DNA of 10,249 nucleotides from an uncultured Muribaculaceae bacterium (lineage in GTDB: Bacteria; Bacteroidota; Bacteroidia; Bacteroidales; Muribaculaceae): assembly GCA_905209725.1 (NCBI GenBank), contig CAJLTZ010000084.1:1-10249 (forward strand), given 5' to 3'. The translations under genes and the position numbers were made by a program. The notes under the pieces were generated by a model. The model had not been told where the DNA came from and searched no databases. It saw only the letters and a program-made list of their open reading frames with translations. Position 1 is the first letter of the stretch; each line of letters starts with the position of its first letter. This document shows positions 1 through 6,343 of the stretch, piece by piece.

Positions 1-57
1 GAGGCACATCTGCGACCCCTGCGTTAACATTTTTTGTGGGATGGGGTCTTAATATAT

Positions 58-85
58 GCAGGCCGGAACAAACATTCCGGTCTGC
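58..85. terminator. Hairpin, possible intrinsic terminator
   Basis: GCAGGCCGGAA (58-68) pairs with TTCCGGTCTGC (75-85) over 11 bp with one G-T wobble and a 6-nt loop. The flank downstream on the plus strand is AT-rich (ATTCTTATATAAT) but has no clean T-run, and the minus-strand flank is likewise AT-rich. It could end transcription of a gene left of the window in either orientation, or be a structured regulatory element. The stem is seen directly; the terminator role is inferred. Confidence 0.5.
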
Positions 86-133
86 ATTCTTATATAATGC
101 CTAAATCATTCGCAAATATTCGTATATAATGGC
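86..133. repeat. Imperfect 16-bp direct repeat, 32-bp period
   Basis: Bases 86-101 (ATTCTTATATAATGCC) and 118-133 (ATTCGTATATAATGGC) match at 14 of 16 positions, and their starts are 32 bp apart, about three helical turns. Both copies contain TATATAATG. They lie 42-57 bp upstream of the presumed -7 element, a position where an activator or repressor could bind. In this AT-rich stretch chance similarity cannot be excluded. Confidence 0.4.
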
Positions 134-174
134 TATTTCTTGGGATTGGGGCGGGTGTTTTCCGAAATTTTTAT

Positions 175-182
175 TACTTTTG
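175..182 (+). promoter_or_regulatory. Bacteroidota -7 promoter element for the operon
   Basis: TACTTTTG matches the Bacteroidota housekeeping -7 consensus TAnnTTTG exactly. Transcription would start near 189, leaving a leader of about 140 nt before the first gene. The -33 region (about 153-158) is a poor match to TTTG, so recognition would rest mainly on the -7 element or on an activator. No comparable match was seen in the short gaps between the downstream genes, which fits a single promoter for the cluster, although internal promoters inside genes were not excluded. Confidence 0.55.
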
Positions 183-330
183 CGCTCTAAGATGAACGCT
201 TTGTACGCAGGGAATGATATTTCCGGCGAATTTTGCGTTATAGTCTTATGAAGGCTCAGCGGCTAATGACGGATTTTTCATACTGCTGACCATCCACGTT
301 AGGTTGATTCTCAAATATTGAAATAGATTT

Positions 331-732
331 ATGAGAAAGTTTTCTATCATCACATTCTTGGCGGCCCTCGCGCTCTTCTTTGCTTCCGACGCGGCGGCTA
401 AGAAAAATACCGTTCCACAGATTTCCATCACCCAGCAGAGCCATGACTTCGGGTCTATTCCGGAGCATGGCGGGAAGGTGAGCCACGACTTCATATTCGA
501 GAACGCCGGCGGCGGCGTGCTCATAATCAAGGACGCCAAGGCCGACTGCGGTTGCACGGTGCCCGAATATCCGAAAAATCCAATCGGCCCGGGCAAGAAG
601 GGGAAGATCCGCGTGACCTACAACCCTCTCCACCGCCCCGGAGGATTCTCAAAGACAATCACCATCACTACCAACGGCAAACCGCGCAAGGTGCGTCTTC
701 GCATCACCGGCAGCGTGAATCCGAATAAATGA
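331..732 (+). CDS. Small secreted DUF1573 domain protein
   Basis: This 133-residue protein starts with a signal peptide: MRK, then a hydrophobic stretch at residues 4-18 and an alanine-rich cleavage region near residues 19-23. It should therefore leave the cytoplasm. No lipobox cysteine is visible. The remainder is a single DUF1573 domain, an immunoglobulin-like beta sandwich common in Bacteroidota. It shows the family marks HDFGSI (residues 38-43), FENAGGG (56-62), DCGCT (72-76, cysteines 73 and 75) and PIGPG (84-88), then a run of beta strands to the end. The ATG at 331 is chosen because it begins the signal peptide and follows an AT-rich, adenine-rich leader typical of Bacteroidota starts. 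The stop codon overlaps the next gene's start as ATGA, suggesting translational coupling. The molecular function of DUF1573 is not established, and the role of the two cysteines (metal, disulfide or structural) is unknown. Confidence 0.88.
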   Translation: MRKFSIITFLAALALFFASDAAAKKNTVPQISITQQSHDFGSIPEHGGKVSHDFIFENAGGGVLIIKDAKADCGCTVPEYPKNPIGPGKKGKIRVTYNPLHRPGGFSKTITITTNGKPRKVRLRITGSVNPNK

Positions 733-1835
733 GAACTCCCGCACTAAATATCAGGGCAACAGTCCTTGGGCTTGCAATGACGGCAGCGGTTACAGCCGGA
801 GCGGAGATCCGCTGGCTTGAGCGCGACTTCGACTTCGGCGTGATGAAAGAGGCGGCCGGGCCGAAGAACGGTCATTCGCGCTTCGTCAACACGGGCCGGG
901 ACACGCTCACCATCGTGGATGTGCGCCCGAGCTGCGGCTGCACGAGCGCCACCTACACCGACGCGCCAATCGCACCGGGCGACACAGCCTGCGTGGAATA
1001 CACCTACGACCCGGCGTTCCGTCCCGGACGCTTCGCCAAGACAGTGCGCGTGAGCCTCAGCGACGGCAGCCGCTATTCCATCAAGATTACCGGCGCGGTG
1101 CTCGGCACTCCCGAATCGCTCGACAAGATGTATCCGGTGGAAGCCGGTGCAGTGCGTCTCACGGAAAGCGTAATTCCGCTCGGAGAGGTGAGAATGGGAG
1201 AGACTCCCAGCCGCTTCTTCAGCATCTACAATCAGGAGGGGGACTCGGTGTGGCCCCGCTGCATAAGCCCTGACAAGGCGCTCAAGGTGGAGCGTCATAC
1301 GGGTCTGCTCGGTCCCGGCGACATCATCACTTACGGCGTATATCTCGACACGAAGCGTCTCGGGAAATATGGACCTGTAGAGTTGCCGGTGCGTGTAATC
1401 GCCGACAGCCTGCACTCGGATGCCGGAGAAACGAATGTAACGGTGCGCGCCACCATCGTGCCCGACTTCCGCTTCATCAGCGCCACGCAGGAAAAGAATG
1501 CCCCGCATTTCAGCCTGGAGCAGCGGGTGGTGGACCTCGGCGACATCAATCCGACATTACCTCGTGAATTTGAATTCACCATACTCAACGACGGGCGTTC
1601 CACACTCGAACTTCGCCGCATATACAGCGATGACGGACTGATAGAGCCGGCGGAGGCTCCCCGGACTATAAAGAAAGGGAAAAAGGCCCGCATCAAGGCT
1701 CGTCTGCATGGCGGAAGGATGCCCGCAGGGCCATTCCGCGCCACACTCAAGATCATCACCAACGACCCCCGCAACGGAGTGGCCGAAGTGCCCGTGTGCG
1801 GAATCATAACCAACACATACAAGACACAAAACTAA
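729..1835 (+). CDS. Three-repeat exported DUF1573 domain protein
   Basis: This is a 368-residue protein with an N-terminal signal peptide (hydrophobic residues about 11-24, cleavage likely near the alanines at 23-25). Residues 30-125 form a DUF1573 domain that parallels the preceding gene: DFDFGVM (33-39), FVNTGRDTL (52-60), SCGCT (68-72, cysteines 69 and 71), PIAPGD (80-85) and RPGRFAKT (98-105). Two further repeats of the same general fold follow, at about 143-245 (IPLGEVRMG) and 260-362 (VVDLGDINP, ILNDGRSTLEL, ITNDPRNG). Both lack the CxC motif, so only the first repeat carries it. The start ATG overlaps the stop of the upstream DUF1573 gene by 4 nt. The two proteins probably arose by domain duplication and may work together in the periplasm or on the cell surface. 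Tandem ASH/Hydin-like repeats suggest a structural or binding role rather than an enzyme, but this is inference. Confidence 0.85.
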   Translation: MRTPALNIRATVLGLAMTAAVTAGAEIRWLERDFDFGVMKEAAGPKNGHSRFVNTGRDTLTIVDVRPSCGCTSATYTDAPIAPGDTACVEYTYDPAFRPGRFAKTVRVSLSDGSRYSIKITGAVLGTPESLDKMYPVEAGAVRLTESVIPLGEVRMGETPSRFFSIYNQEGDSVWPRCISPDKALKVERHTGLLGPGDIITYGVYLDTKRLGKYGPVELPVRVIADSLHSDAGETNVTVRATIVPDFRFISATQEKNAPHFSLEQRVVDLGDINPTLPREFEFTILNDGRSTLELRRIYSDDGLIEPAEAPRTIKKGKKARIKARLHGGRMPAGPFRATLKIITNDPRNGVAEVPVCGIITNTYKTQN

Positions 1836-1846
1836 TATCTGATATC

Positions 1847-2947
1847 ATGGAACATCCCGAGAACAATAAAGAATACAAAGGACTGCAGGTGAACGGCGGC
1901 GTGGGCTCACAACCCACAGTGAATCCATACCGTCGCAAGCGCTCCACGGCGCGCAGGCATCTGACGTCAGGCGAATATGTGGAGGGAATCCGCAAGGGCG
2001 ACGTCAGCGTGCTGGGTCGCGCCGTGACCCTGATTGAGAGCACCGCCGAGGAGCATCAGGCACTCGCCCAGGAGGTGATAGAGAAATGCCTGCCCTACAC
2101 CGGCAACTCACGCCGCATCGGCATCACGGGAGTTCCAGGGGCGGGCAAGTCGACCTCAATCGATGTGTTCGGGCTGCACGTGCTCGGCAAGGGGGGCAAA
2201 CTGGCAGTATTGGCCATAGACCCCAGCAGCGAGCGCACACGCGGAAGTATCCTTGGCGACAAGACCCGCATGGAGAAGCTTTCGCAGCATCCCGACGCCT
2301 TTATCCGCCCTTCCCCCTCGGCAGGTTCGCTTGGCGGCGTGGCCCGCAAAACGCGCGAAACCATCGCCCTCTGCGAGGCTGCGGGATATGACAATATTTT
2401 CGTGGAGACAGTAGGCGTGGGACAGAGCGAGACGGCTGTGCACTCGATGGTGGACTTCTTCCTGCTCATCCAGCTCGCCGGCACCGGCGACGAGCTCCAG
2501 GGCATCAAACGCGGCATCATGGAGATGGCCGACGGCATAGTGATCAACAAGGCCGACGGCGACAACATTCCCCGCGCCGAACTCGCTGCGGCGCAGTTCC
2601 GCAACGCACTGATGCTCTTCCCGCCCACGCCGAGCAAATGGCGTCCCGAGGTGCTGACCTACAGCGGTTACTACGAGCTCAACATCGACAAGGTGTGGGA
2701 TATGATCGACCGCTATTTCGATTATGTGGAGCAGACAGGATATTTCGAGCGCAAGCGCAACGAGCAGGCGAAATACTGGATGATCGAGACCATCAACGAG
2801 CAGCTGAAGCGCGACTTCTACACGCGCCCCGAAATCCGCATGCTTCTCGAGCAGAAGGAGATGCGCGTGCTCAATAACGAGCAGAGTTCCTTCACAGCCG
2901 CCCATGATGTGCTGGAACGCTACTTTGAACTGCTTAAACTTAAGTAA
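1847..2947 (+). CDS. meaB: Methylmalonyl-CoA mutase-associated GTPase MeaB (ArgK/MMAA family)
   Basis: This cytoplasmic G3E-family P-loop GTPase has 366 residues from the ATG at 1847. It shows a Walker A motif GVPGAGKS (95-102), the DPSS element (125-128), a switch region ETVGVGQSE (187-195), and the guanine-specificity motif NKAD (234-237), followed by a helical C-terminal dimerisation region. MeaB and its human homologue MMAA bind adenosylcobalamin-dependent methylmalonyl-CoA mutase, gate cofactor loading and protect the enzyme from inactivation; this supports succinate-propionate metabolism in Bacteroidota. An in-frame GTG at 1796 would add 17 residues but lies inside the upstream gene, so the ATG 11 nt after that gene's stop is preferred. 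About 40 basic, low-complexity residues precede the conserved core. No mutase genes (mutA/mutB) are in this window, so the partner is presumably encoded elsewhere. The leader has no Shine-Dalgarno sequence. Confidence 0.93.
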   Translation: MEHPENNKEYKGLQVNGGVGSQPTVNPYRRKRSTARRHLTSGEYVEGIRKGDVSVLGRAVTLIESTAEEHQALAQEVIEKCLPYTGNSRRIGITGVPGAGKSTSIDVFGLHVLGKGGKLAVLAIDPSSERTRGSILGDKTRMEKLSQHPDAFIRPSPSAGSLGGVARKTRETIALCEAAGYDNIFVETVGVGQSETAVHSMVDFFLLIQLAGTGDELQGIKRGIMEMADGIVINKADGDNIPRAELAAAQFRNALMLFPPTPSKWRPEVLTYSGYYELNIDKVWDMIDRYFDYVEQTGYFERKRNEQAKYWMIETINEQLKRDFYTRPEIRMLLEQKEMRVLNNEQSSFTAAHDVLERYFELLKLK

Positions 2948-3006
2948 TAAGGGGTAAGGAATAAGGGACATGGGGAGAGGAAAAAAATATTAAGGAGGAA
3001 AGAGAG
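2948..3006 (+). repeat. Purine-rich tract with 7-nt repeats between meaB and nadB
   Basis: The 59-nt gap is 51 purines and 8 pyrimidines on the plus strand. It opens with three contiguous 7-nt units of pattern TAAGGRR: TAAGGGG (2948-2954), TAAGGAA (2955-2961) and TAAGGGA (2962-2968). A G-rich segment, an A7 run (2981-2987) and the nadB ribosome-binding site follow. The tract begins directly after the meaB stop codon. Such low-complexity DNA can change in length by slippage. I see no promoter or hairpin in it. Confidence 0.6.
2992..2998 (+). promoter_or_regulatory. Strong Shine-Dalgarno sequence for nadB
   Basis: AAGGAGG lies 8 nt upstream of the nadB ATG, an ideal sequence and spacing. None of the other starts in this window has a match this good, and Bacteroidota generally make little use of Shine-Dalgarno pairing. 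It fixes the nadB start, but it may be partly a by-product of the purine-rich tract in which it sits. Confidence 0.6.
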
Positions 3007-4575
3007 ATGACTCGCAAATATGATTATCTGGTGATAGGATCCGGAATTGGAGGAATGAGTTTTGCACTTAAGGCATCGCGCCGGGGTCACAAGGTGGCCC
3101 TGATATGCAAGACCACACTTGAGGAAGCCAACACCTATTACGCACAGGGTGGCGTGGCGTCGGTCACGAATCTTGAGGTTGACGACTTCGAGAAGCATAT
3201 CCACGACACGATGGTAGCGGGCGACTGGCTGAGCGACCCTGAGGCCGTGAAGAAGGTGGTGACAGGTGCGCCGGAACAGATCCGCGAGCTTGTGGGATGG
3301 GGCGTGGACTTCGACAAGAAAGAAGATGGCACCTACGACCTGCATCGCGAAGGTGGCCATTCAGAATTCCGCATCCTCCATCACGCCGACAACACGGGGG
3401 CGGAGATTCAGCTCAGCCTCGTGGAGCGTGTGCGTCAAGATCCCAATATCGACGTTTACGACCATCATTTCGCAGTGGAGATCATCACACAGCATCATCT
3501 CGGCAAGGTGGTGACGCGCCGCACGCCCGACATCACCTGCTATGGAGCCTATATCCTCAATGAGGACACAGGCAAGATCGACACCTTCCTGGCGCGCGTC
3601 ACAGTGATGGCCACCGGCGGCGTCGGGGCTGTATACACCACCACTACCAATCCGCTTGTAGCCACAGGCGACGGCATCGCGATGGTTTATCGCGCCAAGG
3701 GTACGGTTAAGGATATGGAGTTCATCCAGTTCCATCCCACGGCGCTCTATCATCCGGGCGACCGGCCCAGTTTTCTCATCACGGAGGCGATGCGTGGCTA
3801 CGGGGCTGTGCTCCGCACGCTCGACGGAGAGGAATTCATGCAGAAATATGACCCGCGCCTCTCGCTGGCACCCCGCGACATCGTGGCCCGCGCCATCGAC
3901 TCCGAGATGAAACTGCATGGCACCGACCACGTGTTCCTCGATGTCACCCACAAGGATCCCGAGGAAACAAAGAAGCATTTCCCCAACATCTACGAGAAAT
4001 GCCTCTCGCTGGGCATCGACATCACGAAGGATATGATACCGGTGGCACCGGCTGCGCATTATCTCTGCGGCGGCATCGCCGTGGACACCAACGGCGAAAG
4101 CTCCATCCAGCGCCTCTATGCCGTGGGCGAATGCTCCCGCACGGGGCTTCACGGCGGCAACCGTCTGGCATCCAATTCACTGATTGAGGCGATAGTCTAT
4201 GCCGACGCCGCCGAGAAGCACTCCGCTTCCGTGATATCCGGCTACGACTTCCGCACCGACGTGCCCGAATGGAACGATGAGGGCACGGCCCATCCCGAGG
4301 AGATGGTGCTCATCACGCAGGAGGCGAAGGAGGTTAGCCAGATTATGGCCTATTACGTGGGCATCGTGCGCAGCGACCTTCGCCTCAAACGAGCCTGGAA
4401 CCGTCTGGACATCCTCTATCAGGAAACGGAGGACCTCTTCAAGCGCTCCAAGCCCACGCGCCAGCTCTGCGAGTTGCGCAACATCATCAATATCGGTTAC
4501 CTTGTGATGCGCCAGGCTCTTGAACGCAAGGAGAGCCGCGGCCTGCACTACACGGTGGACTACCCGCATAAATAA
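3007..4575 (+). CDS. nadB: L-aspartate oxidase NadB
   Basis: This 522-residue cytoplasmic flavoprotein oxidises L-aspartate to iminoaspartate, which NadA condenses with dihydroxyacetone phosphate to form quinolinate for NAD synthesis. The N-terminus carries the FAD dinucleotide-binding motif GSGIGGM (11-17), and AQGGVAS (46-52) follows. The active-site signatures of the succinate dehydrogenase/fumarate reductase flavoprotein superfamily are intact: REGGHS (114-119), QFHP (241-244, His243), APRD (288-291, Arg290), AAHY (349-352, His351) and GNRLASNSL (384-392, Arg386). These correspond to catalytic or dicarboxylate-binding residues described for Escherichia coli NadB. The GLHGGNRLASNSL region and the short length (no iron-sulfur partner nearby) favour aspartate oxidase over fumarate reductase subunit A. 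The C-terminal helical domain (about 425-515) is present, so the gene is complete. nadA and nadC, often linked to nadB, are absent here; the S41 protease gene begins 4 nt downstream. Confidence 0.95.
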   Translation: MTRKYDYLVIGSGIGGMSFALKASRRGHKVALICKTTLEEANTYYAQGGVASVTNLEVDDFEKHIHDTMVAGDWLSDPEAVKKVVTGAPEQIRELVGWGVDFDKKEDGTYDLHREGGHSEFRILHHADNTGAEIQLSLVERVRQDPNIDVYDHHFAVEIITQHHLGKVVTRRTPDITCYGAYILNEDTGKIDTFLARVTVMATGGVGAVYTTTTNPLVATGDGIAMVYRAKGTVKDMEFIQFHPTALYHPGDRPSFLITEAMRGYGAVLRTLDGEEFMQKYDPRLSLAPRDIVARAIDSEMKLHGTDHVFLDVTHKDPEETKKHFPNIYEKCLSLGIDITKDMIPVAPAAHYLCGGIAVDTNGESSIQRLYAVGECSRTGLHGGNRLASNSLIEAIVYADAAEKHSASVISGYDFRTDVPEWNDEGTAHPEEMVLITQEAKEVSQIMAYYVGIVRSDLRLKRAWNRLDILYQETEDLFKRSKPTRQLCELRNIINIGYLVMRQALERKESRGLHYTVDYPHK

Positions 4576-4579
4576 GACT

Positions 4580-6301
4580 ATGAAGAATACCAAGATACTG
4601 ATTGCCGCGGCGATAGCGGCAATGGGGGTGGTGGCTGTGACTCACAGCTATGCCAAGGAGGTGAGGAGCAAGGAGGCTGCTCTGATGCGCAACCTCACCA
4701 CTTTCAATGCCATCGTCAGCGAGCTTGGCACCCACTATGTGGACAGCATCGCTCCCGACCGCGCCTTCAAGGCTGCAATAGAGGGACTGCTCGGCACAGT
4801 GGATCCCTACACCGAATATTTTGCCGAGGAGGATCAGGATGACCTGGAGAAGATGACCACCGGCGAATATGGCGGCATCGGCAGCTACCTGCTCTCGATG
4901 GACAGCTGCACGGTGATTTCCGGTCCGATGGAAAATTCGCCGTCGGCCCGCGCCGGGCTGCGCAGCGGCGACCGTCTTCTGCGCGTCGACTCCATCGACG
5001 TCTCCAAAATGACAAGCGACAAGGTGACCAAATATCTTCGCGGCGTGCCTGAGACAAAGGTGCGCGTCACGGTGAACCGACCCTATGTGGCCGACTCCAT
5101 CATAACGGTGGAGATCACCCGCGGCAAGCTCCGCGAGCCCAGCGTGCCATATTACAGGCTTATGCCCGATGGCACCGGCTATATCCAGCTCACGGGCTTC
5201 ATCCGCGACTCCGCGTCGGAAGTGAAGCGTGCGCTCGAGGAATTCAAAGCCTCGGGACGCCTTAAGAATGTGGTGCTTGACCTTCGCGGCAACGGTGGCG
5301 GGCTGCTTGAGAGCGCCGTGGAGATTGCAGGCTATTTCCTGCCGAAGGGCACGGAGGTGGTGCGCACGAAATATCGGGAGGGGACACCCGACAAGACCTA
5401 TAAGACCACACATCAGCCCATCCTGCCCGACACTCCGCTCGCTATCCTCATCGACGGGGGCACCGCGTCGGCAAGCGAAATTCTTGCCGGAGCGATGCAG
5501 GACCTCGACCGCGGCGTGCTCATCGGGTCAAGGAGTTTCGGCAAGGGACTCGTGCAGAGCACACGCCCGCTTCCTTATCAGGGATTGCTGAAAGTGACAG
5601 TGGCGAAATATTATACCCCTTCCGGCCGACTTATTCAGGCTCTCGACTATTCGCGGCGCAATGAGGATGGGAGCGTGCAGCGCGTGCCCGACTCCCTTAC
5701 CCATGCCTACACTACAGCGCACGGCCGCACTGTGCGCGACGGCGGAGGCCTACAGCCCGACTCCGTGATCGACTGGGGAAAGATAAATGCCCTGGTGTAT
5801 AATCTTGTGCGCGACAACTGGATTTTCAATTATGCCACAAAATTCGCTGCCAACCATAAATCCATCGCCCCGGCCGAGGAATTTGTGATTGATGATACAA
5901 TTTATTCCGATTTCAAGCAGAGCATCGATCCTGACAAGTTCAAATACGACAGAGTGATGGAGGAGGGCCTGAAGCAATTGCGAGAGATAGCCACCGCCGA
6001 GGGGTATATGAACGACTCCACGCGCGCCGAATTTGATGTGATGCAGCGCTTGCTCACCCATAATCTTGACAGAGACCTCGACACACATCGCGATGAGATT
6101 TCCGAATATATAGGCACGGAGATTGCCAGCCGCTATTACTACTCCCGTGGCCGCACAGGCTATGCGCTCCAGAACGACAAAGCCCTGCGCAAAGCCAAGG
6201 AGATTCTCAATAATCCCGGCCTCTACGCCGGCATCCTCCACCGCGACGGCAATGTCGCCAACAAGGGGGAGACAAAGGCAAAAGGGAAAAGGGAAAAATA
6301 A
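4580..6301 (+). CDS. Periplasmic S41 family C-terminal processing peptidase
   Basis: This is a 573-residue serine protease of the CtpA/Prc family. A signal peptide or N-terminal anchor occupies residues 1-25 (hydrophobic 6-20), so it works in the periplasm. An N-terminal helical part (about 35-92) contains DPYTEYF (75-81). The PDZ domain spans about 93-182, with GGIGSYL (98-104) as the carboxylate-binding loop and SPSARAGLRSGDRLLRVD (120-137). The catalytic core follows, with DLRGNGGG (234-241), the nucleophile Ser297 in GGTASASE (293-300), the general base Lys322 in SFGKG (319-323), and Gln326. A roughly 170-residue mainly helical C-terminal region ends in a lysine-rich tail encoded by 7-nt purine repeats. 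An in-frame ATG at 4520 lies inside nadB and precedes the signal peptide by 20 residues, so the ATG at 4580, 4 nt after nadB, is preferred. The substrate is unknown; relatives trim or degrade envelope proteins. Confidence 0.92.
   Translation: MKNTKILIAAAIAAMGVVAVTHSYAKEVRSKEAALMRNLTTFNAIVSELGTHYVDSIAPDRAFKAAIEGLLGTVDPYTEYFAEEDQDDLEKMTTGEYGGIGSYLLSMDSCTVISGPMENSPSARAGLRSGDRLLRVDSIDVSKMTSDKVTKYLRGVPETKVRVTVNRPYVADSIITVEITRGKLREPSVPYYRLMPDGTGYIQLTGFIRDSASEVKRALEEFKASGRLKNVVLDLRGNGGGLLESAVEIAGYFLPKGTEVVRTKYREGTPDKTYKTTHQPILPDTPLAILIDGGTASASEILAGAMQDLDRGVLIGSRSFGKGLVQSTRPLPYQGLLKVTVAKYYTPSGRLIQALDYSRRNEDGSVQRVPDSLTHAYTTAHGRTVRDGGGLQPDSVIDWGKINALVYNLVRDNWIFNYATKFAANHKSIAPAEEFVIDDTIYSDFKQSIDPDKFKYDRVMEEGLKQLREIATAEGYMNDSTRAEFDVMQRLLTHNLDRDLDTHRDEISEYIGTEIASRYYYSRGRTGYALQNDKALRKAKEILNNPGLYAGILHRDGNVANKGETKAKGKREK
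6273..6298 (+). repeat. Purine heptad repeat in the 3' end of the S41 gene
   Basis: The units CAAAGGC (6273-6279), AAAAGGG (6280-6286) and AAAAGGG (6287-6293) are followed by AAAAA and the stop codon at 6299-6301. The unit length of 7 nt is not a multiple of three, so any gain or loss of a unit changes the reading frame and the protein end. The tract encodes the KAKGKREK tail. It resembles in period and purine bias the tract after meaB, although the unit sequence differs. Confidence 0.6.
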
Positions 6302-6343
6302 CGTCAAGGTTAACGGCACCAAAACAAAATCAACGAAGAAGAG

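Larger units (their letters stand above)
1..330. other. Non-coding leading region upstream of the operon
   Basis: No credible gene was found here. The first bases are open in all three plus frames for only a short distance (stops at 25-27, 51-53 and 100-102), so a few C-terminal codons of an upstream gene could lie here but cannot be assigned. The stretch holds a strong hairpin at 58-85, an imperfect direct repeat (86-101 and 118-133), a Bacteroidota-type -7 element at 175-182, and a presumed 5' leader of about 140 nt before the first gene. A weaker pairing of GACCCC (14-19) with GGGGTC (43-48) also exists, with a long loop. Base composition is clearly more AT-rich than the genes that follow. 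Confidence 0.7.

Noticed and set aside
744..1508. A 254-codon minus-strand frame opposite the second DUF1573 gene
   Set aside because: Its composition looks like a codon-bias shadow and it has no signal peptide, motif or leader. The plus-strand frame has a signal peptide, family motifs and coupled start.
1796..1846. Upstream GTG start for meaB adding 17 residues
   Set aside because: It lies within the end of the upstream coding sequence and the added residues look like out-of-frame translation. The ATG at 1847 sits 11 nt after the upstream stop and fits the family start better.
4520..4579. Upstream ATG for the S41 protease adding 20 residues
   Set aside because: It is inside nadB and would bury the signal peptide behind a Cys/Arg/Thr-rich stretch. 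The ATG at 4580 starts directly at a standard signal peptide, 4 nt after the nadB stop.
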